Below, piece after piece: positions 22,629 to 34,872 of a stretch of DNA of 64,000 nt. The notes below the pieces were generated by a model. That model was not told where the DNA came from. It saw only the letters and a program-made list of their open reading frames with translations, and did no database searches. Position 1 is the first letter of the stretch. Each line of letters starts with the position of its first letter. A program made the position numbers and the translations under genes. Location: contig JAGTWJ010000013.1 in assembly GCA_020064725.1 (NCBI GenBank), positions 124,001 to 188,000 on the forward strand. The letters are read 5' to 3'. Source of the DNA: Drechslerella dactyloides. Lineage: Eukaryota > Ascomycota > Orbiliomycetes > Orbiliales > Orbiliaceae.

Positions 22629-23521
22629 ATCATTATCCGGCTGCTAGATTTCGACACCCTTTATGATTGAGTATGATGATATAGCATAGCAGTAATTTGG
22701 ATTTTGTCCCCCGCGCAGCTACCTGCGCGGCTCTATATTTATACCTTTGAGAGCATGGCCTCTGGTATCTGAATCATGACGGGTTACATGGGCATCGGAT
22801 AAAACATTCTCGGCCAGTTGCCTATCCACGTTATTTTCATCATACCAATTTCGTACGACGAGTTGCGCAATTGCCTCGAGTCGGGGCACGAAATTTCTGC
22901 AAAGCTAATTAAGCTCGAAATTGGACCGAGCTGGCCCAGATCCGCGGCGAGAGGACTAGTTCTGCCGGCCGGCAATGCATCCGAGCTCAACGGCGAAGTT
23001 TCTCCAGCCATGCGCAACGAGGTAAATATCGGGCGTATCGCGATTATACGAATCGACTTTGATAGTGCAGCTACTCAAAACAACATCGACGTCTACCTTG
23101 AGATTATATATATATATCGAGGCTGCAGCGCTGTTAATTCGGACATCCAGTTCAGGGCCCCCTGTCGACCGTTTGAATCGAATGTTCCCGGATGGCTGCG
23201 TTTGTGGCGACTCGCCAGGCGGCCTTTGCGGCTGAGCCGTCCCCAAACCTCAAGCGTCTGCTAACTAACGATGAACCAGCCGCCGCCGGGCCTGGCGTGA
23301 CACCACCATCCAGCCAGGGGATACTTAATTCTCGGACCGCCCTTTTCACGATGCCTAGCGCTCTTTCCGCTCGATCAAGCACCTTCCCTTGCGAAGTCCA
23401 CTAACTGGCCACGCGACTCGGTCTTCGCGTTCCGCCTCCGCATTCCTGGCGCTCGAAGGAGCACGCGCATGTCCAGCAACCGGGGTGTCTGCCTCCTGGC
23501 CATCGCCCACCCGCCGTCACC
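22629..23521. other. Divergent intergenic region
   Basis: About 0.9 kb between the starts of the SBF-like gene (minus) and the CorA-like gene (plus), so it should contain both promoters. A 148-codon open stretch at 22818-23264 shows no family feature and is not called. Confidence 0.55.
22736..22743 (-). promoter_or_regulatory. TATA-like box of the SBF-like transporter gene
   Basis: Read on the minus strand, TATAAATA lies about 108 bases before the ATG at 22628. The position fits a core promoter, but no other element supports it. Confidence 0.4.
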
Positions 23522-25643
23522 ATGATGGCCGCCGAAGTCGCAGCCACGCATCTTGGGCGCAAGATGCTTGCGGAGAAGCGACGTCACCAGCTCCTCGCGA
23601 ATGGCACGCGGGGCTTCTCCGCCATGGACAGCGCCGACACCACGTTGGATGTCGACGCGCTGGTCCGCGCTACCCACGGGACTCCCACGAGCCCAACTGA
23701 AACGGACTGGTGGTGGAAGATGAGCCTGGGCGGACTGCATCTGCAGCAGAAGCCGGTCAGGAACCTGCTGCACGTCAAGACGGTCAATTCTGTAGTCAGT
23801 CTGGAAGGCTGGCCGCAGGTGCTGGAGTACATTGAGAATAACCCAATCGTATGGACATCCCTCGTCGTTCCGAGTCTGGCGCAATACGGAATGCTGACCA
23901 TCTTCAAGTTACACGCAGCGGGCTCGCCCAGTAAACCGACGCACCACAAACGCTTATTGTTCGTACAAACGGCCACAGCATCCCAGTGAAGAGTGAGCGG
24001 CTAACGGGGAGGATACCGGTGACAGCGTCTTCAATACTCCTCGGTCCGACATGCTGATACAGTTCCTCAAATGGCTCGACGACTTTGAGAAGGCCTGCCG
24101 CGTCAAGCACGTCAACCTTGACTCGTGGAAGATCTTTGCCGACCTGATACGGTTCCAGCACCAAGCGTCCTCCTGGCACTTTGTCTGGAATCTGGACCCG
24201 ACGAAACATCACCGTTTCCTGATGACGAAGCAGCCCTCAGGGCCCAATTGTACGTGATGACAGATACCAGTTGCTGTATATCCAGCGGGTAGGGAATGAA
24301 TGGGGCGGTCTTGGTTGACAAATCCGCATTTTAGACACCGCTTCATTTGCAATCTCGATGACGGAGCTACTCCTCCTATCGACTCGTCTCCCGCAGCTCC
24401 GCCGGTCCGGCTTCACCTGGCGCCCCACCTTCCCATCCCTCCTCGGCTTCGCCAATCGCAGCACCGAGCCCTCCGACCTCTCGTCCGACCACCGCGCAAA
24501 ATTCAAGTTTGCCCCTCGCAGCCTGCCGTCGGAGCTCCTGCTCTCGCTCGACTCGCAAGTCATCACCAAGCGGCCCCTTCTGTACGTCAAGCACCTGGCG
24601 CTGGACATCGCGTTCGACCCCGCGAGTGGCTGCATCGTTGACATCACGACATCCGACGTCGGCGATCACATCAACTTGCTCCCGCTGCTGTACAAGCGCG
24701 ACTTCCTGCCCATTGACCTCGTCGTCCGGCTCTTCGATCAGGAAGTCGACCGCTGGACATCATTCATCAAAGCTTATGGGTCACACATCAAAGCTCTCGT
24801 GCGTCCTGTACATGCATCGTTACATTCACTATTAATCTGCTAACCCGCTGCCTCCAGCGCACTTACCTCTACGACAACCTCGTCCAAAAGGCCACGATCA
24901 ATACGATCCTCACGTCCCTGAAGCTGGTCGACAGCCTCCTCCTCATCGCCCAGAACAACGCAGAGACCATCGACCAATTCCTCTCCGATAACGTCTACAA
25001 CGAGAAGCCCCAGCTCCCGTACTTTTGGATGTGGAGACACCCCGCGGCGTCCGCCAGCACCCGCGTCAACCACATCGACCCGGCAAGCTCGACCCCCGCC
25101 GACCCAGCATCGTCAACTGCCTCGTCGACCTCCTCCTCCGCGCCGTCGAGGACCTCCTCGCAAGTCCTGCTCTCCCAAGCTTGCCCGACGCAATACGAAG
25201 AACTGCGCCGCGACAAGGAATACTTCCTCCAAGTCCAGGACTTGATCAAGGGCTGGGAAGTCGATCTGCGCGGCCAGATGCAGCTAATCTTCAACCTAAT
25301 CAGCATCGACGAAGCCTACCGGTCCCGAGAGCAGAACACAAGCCTGAAGCGCCTCAGTTGGATCACCGTACGCCCCCTCTTACCTCACTTTAATTTCTAC
25401 CCAAACCGTAAATCTACTCGCTAACATGCATCGGTATATCTACAGTTCATATTTCTGCCAATGCTGTTCATGTCCTCCCTCTTCGGCATGAACATCGACC
25501 TCCTCGTGAACAACCCGGCCTGGTGGTGGTATCTCGTCTGGACGGCGCCCGCGCTCGCTCTCGTGCTGCTGTTCTGGTTCGGATACAGGGTCTGGGACCT
25601 GCGGCGCGTCGCCGAGGAAGAGCTGCCCTTCAAGATGGCCTAG
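23522..25643 (+). CDS. CorA-like magnesium transporter family protein
   Basis: Five exons (23522-23930, 23998-24249, 24335-24798, 24858-25367, 25446-25643) join in phase to 610 residues. The C-terminus has the CorA layout: a long helix region with LIKGWEVDLRGQMQLIFN, a first membrane helix FIFLPMLFMSSLFGMNI ending in the GMN signature, a short loop, a second helix WWWYLVWTAPALALVLLFWF, and a basic cytoplasmic end. CorA proteins are pentameric divalent-cation channels. Fungal members with long, variable N-termini like this one (about 550 residues before the pore) are common, and their ions are mostly untested. The start ATG has a good context (CACCATG) and an ATG repeat. Intron 1 (67 bases) is the least certain; the other introns (85, 59 and 78 bases) have clear ends, and the last two show CTAAC branch sites. 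Confidence 0.85.
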
Positions 25644-26271
25644 CGAGGCTCATCCCTGCAATCTTTCCGGCGACGCGCGAGCGTGCCTATCTATCGAGCT
25701 ATCTTGACTGGCGCATACGCGGGCATAACTGACATTTTTGCGATCCGAATCTGCTTGGGAAAAGTTTTGTTCAAAAGTCTGATTATGAGGCGCTTCATCC
25801 GGTGTCTGAAAAAGCGGGCGCAGAGGGCGTGTAACCAATTACTCCGTCGGATCTTCTTCCATCCATACCTAAGTAGTTATCATACCGAATATTTAATCAC
25901 ATCACGGAGAAGAAAGGATAAAGATCAAATCGAGAAGCGCATGTATATACCCCGTGTATGATATCAAAACACAACCTTATAGCAGCGCTGTAGTCTAAAA
26001 AGTACAACGATAACCGCCCATGCAAGCTGTAATTTCGCACGCAAAAGCTACAACCGTGCATTCATCCCGCTTGCTCCCTTCCCATCGCTCGCTCGCTCGC
26101 TCGCCGGCTTCAAATAGAAAGACAGCAACTATACACAATGAATGAAATAAACGTTGAACGCCAGGCTCCCTCCCGCATCTCGAAAAACCGGCGCAAACGC
26201 CCAACTGAAGCGAACGGCAAACAAAAAGCCCCATGCATACATATCTATACCATGCGACGGACAAAACTTGA
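25644..26271. other. Convergent intergenic region
   Basis: About 630 bases between the CorA-like stop and the HECT ligase stop. It includes a TCGC repeat run near 26085-26105. No gene seen. Confidence 0.6.
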
Positions 26272-29200
26272 TCACGGCACGCCGAACCCGCGCCCGTTCT
26301 CCAGCGCAACCCTCAGCTTCTCCCGCATCTTCTTCCGCCCGCTATACTCCGGCAGCAGCAGCCTCCCAAAACACGTCAGGCTCGTCGGCACGCGCTCGCT
26401 GTCCCCGCCGTTACGCTGGACGACAAACATCACGCTCGCGATACCGCTGACGGGCACGCGGTCGCTCGCCGTGACGAACTCCAGCAGGGCGCGCCGCTGG
26501 TCGTTGTCGTACGTGCGCACGATGGCCCAGAAGTCCTTGATGACGCGGTGGTTCGGGTGGTAGCCGTCGTCGTATTTCGCCGCCGCTTCGAGCGCTGCGA
26601 TATCGATCTCCTTGGACCCCTCGACGAGGTGGCGCAGCGTCGCCGGATTGAACAGCTACAAACGAACGATTAGCAGATGTAAAAACAAGCGCGAGGGGAT
26701 GATGGATACGCACGCTGAGACTCTTGCGGTCGAGCACGGCGTGGAAACCGCGCTCGAAAGCCTCAAACTGCGGCCGCACGCTCTTATCCGTCAGCCAGAA
26801 AACATAGTCGCGAACGTACTGCCGCCGGTTCGCATTCGTAACCAGCTCGGCCTCCTCGCCCTCCGGCCGCACGAACCGCTCGCTGGTAATCTTGACCGGC
26901 GACGTCGACGAGCAGTTCGAATGCGCCGAGGACAGGGATTGTTGCTGCTGCTGCTGTTTGTCGTAAGCCTTCCACGTCGCCGCCGCCTCGTCGTTCTCGT
27001 CGATTACGACCGCGCTGTTTCTGCGAGACGGCGACGACGACGGCGAGGGGGAGCCGGGTGTCAGCACGCGGCGGGACGACGAGTCGCTAGACGTCGAGTC
27101 GGCGCTATCCGGCACCTGCAGCTGGTTCTCCGCGGGTATGTGCACCGCCGACGATGCTCCCGACGACCCCGACGACGATGACGCGTCCGCAGCCTCGTCA
27201 ACTTCATCACCTTCGTGATTCGTCGCCGCCGTCCCCGCCAGCGCTGCAATCGTCAGCTGCGGCGGCGTGTGAGAGACAGCGCGGAACTGCCGGGCGACGG
27301 AGCCCCTCAGCCACGCGACATCCGGATCCTTCACCATCTTCTTCTCCACCGTCACGGGCGCCCAGCGATCCTCCCGCCCGACGCGCATAAGGTCGACGTG
27401 ATGCACCTCCCCGAAGCCCTCATACCCAAACTCGTAGCTGCGCACAAACACATCCGCGACATCCCCGTCCTCCTCCTTCCACTCCAGCAGCTGCCGCATC
27501 CCCTTCACCAGCTCGGGCCACCCGTCCGCCAGATCGTCCAGCTCGATCCGCCAGCCCAGCAGCTTGCGGTACACCACCAGCGGAAAGCTAACCGGCAGCG
27601 TCACGCCATTGTACACGGCGAGCCCGACCAACAGCCCCAGCAGCTCAAACTTGTGCATCGGCTCGAGCGTCACGATCGAGAACCAGCTGATCCGCGTGCG
27701 CTCGTCCGTCGTGAAGCAGCCGTACTCCCCGCGCGTGACCTCCTCCCATAGCAGGCGAAAGTACTCCTGCTGCACGCCGCCGTGATCCACGCCTTCTTCG
27801 CCGACGTCGAGAAACCGCACCTTGAGCGGGCGCAGACACTCGCGCAGCTCGCGCCCGACAAGCTGGTCCAGCGTGTCCTTGACGACAGAGGTCCGGTGCA
27901 CCTCGATGAGCAGGTAGACCGTCATCGCAATGTCGTAGCTCGCCATAATGTAGTTGCGCAGCCAGGACTTGTACAGGTCCAGCCGCGTCACGTCCGCCAT
28001 CTGGTTCACGAACCGGTACATCGCCAGCGCGTCGTCGTACGCCGCCGACATGCGGTAAAAGTTGATCGAGCGGAAAAACTTGACGAGCGCCGCCGGCGGC
28101 AGCAGGAACGCGGCGTTGAGCAGGTGCGGCGGCTCCAGCGACCTGCGAGCGGCGGGCCCGTCTGGGGAGTCCGGATTGGCGTTCTTCGGCTTCCGCAGGT
28201 ACCATTTCACAGGCATGTCCTTGTACTCGAGCCGGTCCGCGAGCACCTGGTTGTGAAAGTACGACTCCTCCAGCCCGAGCGCCTCGTGGTCGTCGTCTAT
28301 CGTACTTCTTATTAGCACTCTCCTAAACCCGGGATTGGAGGAACACTCACACAGGAATCGCAGAAACTGAATGCTGGCGTCGACGACGCCGCCGGTCCGC
28401 GGCCTCTCCGAGCCATCCCACTCCCGCAGCATCATCGCGCGCATCCACTCCAGCGAACACACAATCAACCCCCATCCGCCCTTCCCCACGCCCGAATTCA
28501 CCACATCACCAGCCAGGTCCCTGCCCAGCTCGCTCTCCAGCTTGTCCGCGCGCTCCTTCCGCTCTATTTTAGCGTAGCCGAGCAGGTACTCCCGCACGGC
28601 GTCCTTGACCGTCGGTTCGAACAAGCCATACGCATGCCAGCACCTCGCGAAGCGGCCGACGAGTCGCAGCAACCCCTCATCCTCGAACGGAACGTCAAGA
28701 CACACCGTCCCGCGGCTGCGGTCCCGCCTGCAGCGCTCCCACACCTCCGGCGAGGCGACGGGACACGCCGCCGTGATAACATGCATCGTCAGAATGAAGA
28801 CCCTCACCGCCGTCTCAACCGGCACCTTGGCCGGCCTGATTGCCTTGCGAGTCTCCCCGTCCACGACAACCTCCTCGACAGTGGGAAACAGCTCCCCGAG
28901 CGCCTTCCACAGCGCATCCACAATCTCCCCTCCGACACCTCGGTCGAACAGCGCCTTGACGCTCCTCAACACGCCGACGCTCTTCCCAGCCTTCGCGTCC
29001 TCGGGAAAACACGCCGCCAAACTCTCGGGGCTGCCGAAGACATAGTAGCAACTCTGCCGTAGAAACCCCTCCGCCTCCCGCCTTGCCGACGCCGACGCCG
29101 CGCCATCATCCACCATGCCCAGCAGCGCCGCGACGATGTCCAGTGTAAGATGCGTGACCGCCTGCGGCAGCAACACCGTGCCCTTCGCACCGGCGGGCGC

Positions 29201-30361
29201 TGCACCAGCGGTACCATTAGCGCTGCGCTCGTCAGTCGCAGGCTTCGCCGTCCGGCTCGGCGTCGTCTCAGGCGACCGCCGCTGCGTCGTGAGATCCCTC
29301 GGCGGCGGACGGAGTAGATGCGGCGGCGCGAGTTCGTTGACGTCCGGCGTGAAAAACGTGTTCTTCGGCGACGTAAGATACGACGATAGATCGTGCGACA
29401 GCTTCCTGCGCGACGCCTTGCCGGACTGCTGCGAAACCTGGAACGGCGGGCGCGCGTGCGCATTGTACGGCGGCGTCGCGAGGGAGGTTCTATCCCGCTC
29501 CGCGGCAGTCGTATTCGCACCGGGGGCATCGCCCGCCGCTGTTGTGTTGGTAGCAGCCTTCGTAGTCGCAGCTGCGGACGCCGCGTTCGTCGAGTCCTTG
29601 CGCGTCTCGGACTCCAAGCGTGACAGCGCCGCCGAAAACACCCGATGCTTCGGATTGAACGCCAGCTCCGCCTCATCCGACAGATCCCCCGCGAGTTCCT
29701 CCGTCGTCGTCGCCGCCGCCGCCGCCGCCGGCCGTCGCGCACTCTCCCCGCGGCGGCTGCTGATCACATTCACAACGTCCATCGGCGGCGGCAGCACGTT
29801 CATCTCAAGACTGCGCACCGCAGCCGTGTTGAAAAGACCCTGCATGAAGCTCTTCGAGTCCCGCATCCCGATATCCACCTTGCCAGCAGCTACCGGGCCC
29901 TCCCCCGCCGTCGTACTGCCGAGTTCCGCCCGCCGCCGAAACTCCCCCGCGACACCGGGGCATAGTCCGCGATAGGGCTCGTCCGCCGTCGCGAGCTGGC
30001 AGGCAATAATCCTCGCGCTGAGCGGCGTGAATTCCCGGCGACTGCCCAGCGGTGCGGGCCCGTCCCCCGCCGCCGCCGCAGCGTTCAATCCCCGACGGCA
30101 GGTCGCGCAGGTGGGCGTGTTGCAGACCGGCCGAGCGCACCCGTATAACAGCTGATGGACGTACTTTTTCACGAGAGAGTGGAAGTCCCGATGTCGGTGC
30201 GCGTGGGAGAAGCAGGCGATGGACGAAGGGTCGTGCAGCGTCGTGGTATTCGTGACGATAACAGCCGGTGCATGCGGCGGGAGAGTGGCGTAGTGGTACG
30301 CCTGCTGCGCGCGGTGGGGGAGCGGCGGCTGCGACGGCGGAGGTGTCGCGGTGGAAAACAT
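26272..30361 (-). CDS. HECT-type E3 ubiquitin ligase with AZUL zinc finger (Hul4/UBE3A-like)
   Basis: Transfers ubiquitin through a thioester on a HECT cysteine to substrates. Exons 30361-28351, 28296-26714 and 26655-26272 give 1,325 residues; introns are 54 and 58 bases. The first intron is not obvious because the frame stays open through it. Splicing at 28296 gives FLRFLYDDHEALGLEESYF, which fits the family. An AZUL-type zinc finger lies near residues 60-92 (KKYVHQLLYGC, then Cys 80, 85 and 88), as in UBE3A. A long Ala/Thr/Arg-rich, probably disordered region follows. The HECT domain occupies about the last 450 residues and ends with the active-site Cys1293 in VPTSLTCFGRLLLPEYS. An insertion of about 150 low-complexity residues (poly-Ser, poly-Gln) interrupts the N-lobe before the VTNANRRQYVRDYV element. 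Third codon positions are strongly C/G, unlike genes left of 20 kb. Confidence 0.93.
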
Positions 30362-31972
30362 GGCGGTGGTGGCCGCGGGAGTGTCTGTCGGTCGCAGCTG
30401 TAATGTAATGTAATGTGATGTCGTGTCGTAATATTCAGGCGGTCATCCGTCCGCTATCGCATGGTTTGCGTGTGTTCGAGAACAAAGTGAACGGATGCAC
30501 CCGAGAGAGATGCCTGAACGCTCGCTCCGGAAAAGGGTCAGCGCCAATATCCTCAATACCAAAGCCAGAGCTAGAGCCAACCAACAGACCTGGCCGCTCA
30601 CTCGGATGTGGTGGGAGATGCAGACTGTGTGTACGTATGGACGTATGGACCAACCGGATGCCACGCTTGACCCTTGCTTTTTCCGCCGGCCAGCGCTGCC
30701 GGGAACAGCAATCGAATCTAGACTCGAATTCGGATGATGTCAAGGGTGTATGTAACGTACGGAGGACAGACAGACAACCAGCTGACAAATCGGCCAGCTA
30801 AGCGAATGTTACCGGCCGAGGAGAAACGTTCCGTCTGCGATGGTGACTGACGAAGCTCGAGTCGATGGATGGCGATAGTAGTATGTATGTACGATGGATG
30901 GAGCAGCGAGCTGGAGTGGGAGCTGAGCGAGGGACGGCGAATGGAGGAGGGATGAGGTCTGGCTTTCTGGTCCTGGGGGGGCAAAACGGGCTTAGTGCAA
31001 CGCTCCCTGTCCACCTTTCTCGCAACCGCATGCTGTTGGGTGCATGCTCCCACCACCCGCATACGGCCGCCTCCATGCGGGTGACGTCTACGGCCCGATT
31101 CTAGAATCCGTGAAGCGGGAAGACAAGCTGGACAGCATAATCTGGCTTTTCCGATCACGAGTACAAAATCTTCCATGTTATTCGCATATAGATGTCTGTT
31201 CTCAAACATGGCTATTAACATTCCGTCTCCACGTGCGCGTTCGGGTCTATACTATTGCAACGATATCTTCAAAGTTTCTTTCTCCGTTGGTATCAACTGT
31301 AAGATATATAATCGTACTAAGTAGTCAAATTATAATATTACCGGACTGCAAACAAATCCAAACAAAAGTGATAGGTGAATTCATGAAGAGGATAATTCAA
31401 GGTTCACAAACACGACATTATCACCCAGTCTGCGAAACCGAGCTCGAGTCTCCGGTAATGATATGTTCGTAAATACACTCGCGAGCCGCACGTTTTCAGC
31501 GAGCATTGACCTCCAAGTCCTCCTGATACGAACAATGGGCTTTCAAGATCCCCCAATCCAAATACATCACTCAATATACAATCTACACGGGACGAGATGT
31601 ATTTCAACGTCAATTCAATTCAATCGGATGCACCGCATCGCAGGTTCTATCAACATGGATGCAGCAATCACGCACGCACAGGGGCGGGAAAAACACCGAA
31701 AAACACCACCGCAGCCAGTAAATAAAAACCAGAGTTCGTGAAAGCAGTATTTGGTAGAATAGCTGTAGTGCCATGCAATCGACGGTACCTTTCCCTCTCG
31801 TAATATCATGCGAAGGAAAGCCACCAAGACAGCACAGCATCGATAATAGTAAGAAAAACCAGTCAGCCCCGAAACGATCACCGACCAACAAGAAAAAAAG
31901 ACGAAGGAAAATACAAGTATCAAACACGAATCAGATTTTTTGGTTCAATGGACAATAGGAGGGAAAAAAAGA
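30362..31972. other. Intergenic region, promoter side of the HECT gene
   Basis: About 1.6 kb. It contains the HECT promoter and leader (with a short TGTAA repeat at 30400-30420) and the 3' side of the kinase locus. No gene is supported. Confidence 0.55.
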
Positions 31973-32305
31973 TCAAGCGGGCTTGGAGAGCCGCTCCTTG
32001 AAGGAAGGCGAGATGCGGTTGCCGGGGCCGCGCATCAAGTTGAAGCCGCCGCCGCTCCGGTCGGAGAGGGCGGAGGACTGCAAGGACGGCCGGGCGGAGG
32101 CTCTGGCGGCGGCCTTGCGCTTCTCGTCGGCCTCGAACTTCTGCTTCTGCCGGAAGAGCTCGTGGGAAATGTTGCGGGGCACCTTGTCGTGGGGCGTGAG
32201 GATGGCGGGGACGGAGTGGCGGCAGGGGTGAATCTTGGCGAGCTGGACTTGCTGGGCGTCGGGCGGGTATTCGGCCCAGAGCTTGAGCGTATCGCGGTTC
32301 GCGTA
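31973..32305 (-). other. In-frame coding-like tail beyond the kinase stop codon
   Basis: After the TAG at 32308-32306 the same frame runs on for 110 sense codons to a TGA. Codon use is strongly C/G-ending like the kinase, and the peptide starts YANRDTLKLWAEYPPD. It contains a charged segment (FRQKQKFEADEKRKAAA) and ends in a Ser/Gly/Arg-rich tail. No splice donor upstream could remove the TAG: the only candidates (GTCC, GTACC) are weak or too close. It is therefore a lost C-terminal extension, an extension made by stop readthrough, or a sequencing error at the TAG. Confidence 0.6.
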
Positions 32306-33710
32306 CTATTCGGACTCGCGGTACATCAAGGACGGGTGGCCCTGGTGGTCAAAGTCCGGGTTGAAAAAGTATTCGTGGTTGCAGGCGCGCTTGGCGGAGA
32401 TGCGGGCGGCGGGGTCGTAGACGAGCATGTCCTCGAGGAGGTCGAGACCCGCGGCGTCGAGGTCCTTGACGTGGTCGGAGAGGGCGGTGCGGTCCCACTG
32501 GGGGAAGGTGGGCTTGTAGTCCGGGAGGGCGGAGACGCCGGGCCAGGTTTCCTCGGAGGGGGTGCCGAGGACGCGGAAGATCTTGAAGATTTCGTCGATT
32601 TCGGAGTCGCCGGGGAAGAGCGGGCGGCGGGTGACCATTTCGGCAAAGATGCAGCCGATGGACCAGGTGTCGATGCCGGTCGAGTACTGCTTTCCGCCGA
32701 GGAGGATCTCGGGCGCGCGATACCACAGCGTGACGACCTACAATCAATTAACTACCGAGTGATGGAGGGGTATTTGAGGGGGTGGAGGGATGAATCGGGG
32801 TGAAATGGAGGGAATAACCGATATACAAGCAAGGGGAGAGTCGGGATATAAAGGGGGGACTGACTTCATGAGTGTAGGTGCGGAGGGGAACACCAAAGGC
32901 GCGGGCGAGGCCAAAGTCGGCGAGCTTGAGGTTGAGGTTGCTGTCGATGAGCAGGTTCTGGGGCTTGAGGTCGCGGTGGAGGATGCGGCGGGCGTGGCAG
33001 AAGCGGACGCCGTCGCAGAGCTGGGCCATGAACTTTTTGACGACGTCCTTGCTGAGGGGCACGCCCTTGGGGATGCTCTCCATGTACTTTTTGAGGTCCA
33101 TGGTGAGGAACTCGAAGACGAGATAAAGCTTGTGGCCGTCGGCGTGGACAATGTTGTGCAGGCGGACGATGTTTGGGTCGTTCATCTCCTTGAGGAGGGA
33201 GATCTCGCGGATGGCGGTGGAGGGCACGCCTTCGTCCTCCTGCTCGAGGCGGATCTTCTTGAGGGCGACGAGGCGGCCGCCGTTGCGCAGGTCGCGGGCC
33301 TTGTAGACGACGCCGTAGGTGCCCTCGCCAATCTTGTCGATTTTGGCGTAGTTTTCCATCGCGTTTGGCGAGGAGATTGCGATGGAGGAGGAGGAGGAAG
33401 AGACGAGGGGGGGCCCGAGGAAGGAGGAACCGGAGGAGGAGCGGGCTGAGGCGCGGCCGAGGTTGGAGAAGGCGAGGGCGGGGGGGATGTACTGCGGGTG
33501 GGCGGGGTGCTGCATGTTAGCGAGGCCGTACGACGAGCTGCCGACGAGCGGGTACGCCGCGTGATTGTAGTTTTGAGGGTGATTGTAATTGTGAGGGTGA
33601 TGAGGATGATTGTTGGGATGCTGCTGGAAGTGCTGGTAGAGGGAGTACTGCTGGTACGGGTGAGGGCCGCCCTGCTGCTGCTGCTGCTGCTGGGCACGAC
33701 GACCGAACAT
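32306..33710 (-). CDS. cdc2: Cdc2/CDK1-type cyclin-dependent kinase with N-terminal Q/H/N-rich extension
   Basis: Serine/threonine kinase driving the cell cycle with cyclins. Exons 33710-32865 and 32737-32306 (intron 127 bases) give 425 residues to the first stop. The kinase core starts at Met118 (33359). It shows the Gly loop GEGTYGVV with the Thr-Tyr pair targeted by Wee1, the catalytic Lys in VALKK, the PSTAIRE cyclin helix, HRDLKPQN, DFG, and the T-loop TYTHEVVTLWYRAPE. The core is about 308 residues, normal for Cdc2. The preceding 117 residues (Gln run encoded by CTG/CAG repeats at 33672-33692, then His/Asn/Tyr/Pro- and Ser-rich) stay open in frame but may be leader sequence, with Met118 the true start. 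Its loop after LTMDLKKYMESIPKG lacks the insertion of the usual filamentous-fungal Cdc2, so it could be a second Cdc2 paralogue, as described in Fusarium. The reading frame continues past the TAG at 32306-32308; see the separate entry. Confidence 0.88.
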
Positions 33711-34872
33711 TTTGAGGGAGGCTTTGAAGTGGAGTATGAGGCGGGGCAGCGATCGTGAGGAGGAGGATGAAGCAGGCTGGCGATTCTCCAGCTTGTCGAT
33801 GCGGAGAGGAGATGAGGAGATGAAGTTGTGATGGAGGTGTGATGAGGGTGTGATGGTGATAGCAATGGAGATGGAGATGGAGTGGAGATGAGATGCAGTA
33901 AGAAGGGAGGAAGAGAAGAAGCAGCTGGGGGACAGAATGATAAAAGAGCTGCAGCTCCGTTCTGGCGATGTGACAATAGAAACGGCGGCTGTTGCACGCC
34001 GAACGACGGCAGTCTTGATGTAGCCTCAAGACCGCAACGGACGCCATATTTACAGCACTTATACGATGTTATCATCATCAATCGATGTGCTTACCTGCAG
34101 AACAGCCGGTCCTTCAGTCCAGCTGTATATTCTATTATATATATCCTAGATAAATTATACGCCGTCGTCGACGAGTATGGATGGATGGATATAAGTTTAT
34201 ATGTGTTGGGTGTTGGATATTGGTGTTCAGCCACAGCAGCGGCGGAAAAGTGGCGTCGTGGCAAGCAGCAGCAGCAGCAGAAGAGGAAGAGAGTGATGGT
34301 ATCACCAGCAGAGTGGTAGAGCTGGCAGACGTGGGAGGGCAGTTGAAAGTAGCTCTGACGGAACGGAATACAGCCGGCGGAGAGGTGTCGACGGGATAGC
34401 TGGCTGGGATGGATCGAGGTTGAGAGCAGAGTCGCGGTCGAACTGAATTGGACGTTCGAGCTGGAGGAGGTGAATGAGTTGGTTTTCCTTCTTTCGCCCA
34501 AAACAAATAAACAACCGCCGAACAATGCATCATTCTTTCATACCTGACTAGTATATTCACCAGCTGACGTTCTTTAATTTAAATTGCAGCTCGATGTTGG
34601 TAGCTTGTATACGCGCAGTGGTAATGAACGCGTGACAGACTGCCCACGCGTCTATTAGTTGCGTCCACTGGTATTATATTAGTACATTCACAGTATGATC
34701 GTGATGAACCGTATTGCATCTCCTTCTGATGGTATAACGGTGATATAGAGTAGAGATTGGGAATATACGATTGTGGTATTCCTGCCATGGGAACTGCTGC
34801 CAGGCGAACTCTTTCTCGAAGGAACTCCCCACCGAGCTATTATATCATACAACTTTAGAAAAGAATGTCGAG
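33711..34872. other. Divergent promoter region between kinase and AlkB-like genes
   Basis: About 1.2 kb between the two divergent starts. It holds GATGAGG-like imperfect repeats just upstream of the kinase (33800-33900) and a CAG run near 34264-34280. No gene is supported. Confidence 0.55.

Noticed and set aside
22818..23264. 148-codon plus-strand frame
   Set aside because: It lies in the divergent promoter region with no domain, no codon bias and no splice join to the CorA-like gene.
26612..30403. Many plus-strand open frames opposite the HECT gene (up to 286 codons)
   Set aside because: They are Arg/Pro/Ala-rich mirror frames caused by C/G-ending codons of the real gene on the other strand.
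32306..32340. Intron removing the TAG at the kinase end
   Set aside because: The only upstream GT sites are GTCC and a GTACC 19 bases before the AG; neither gives a normal-length intron or keeps frame.
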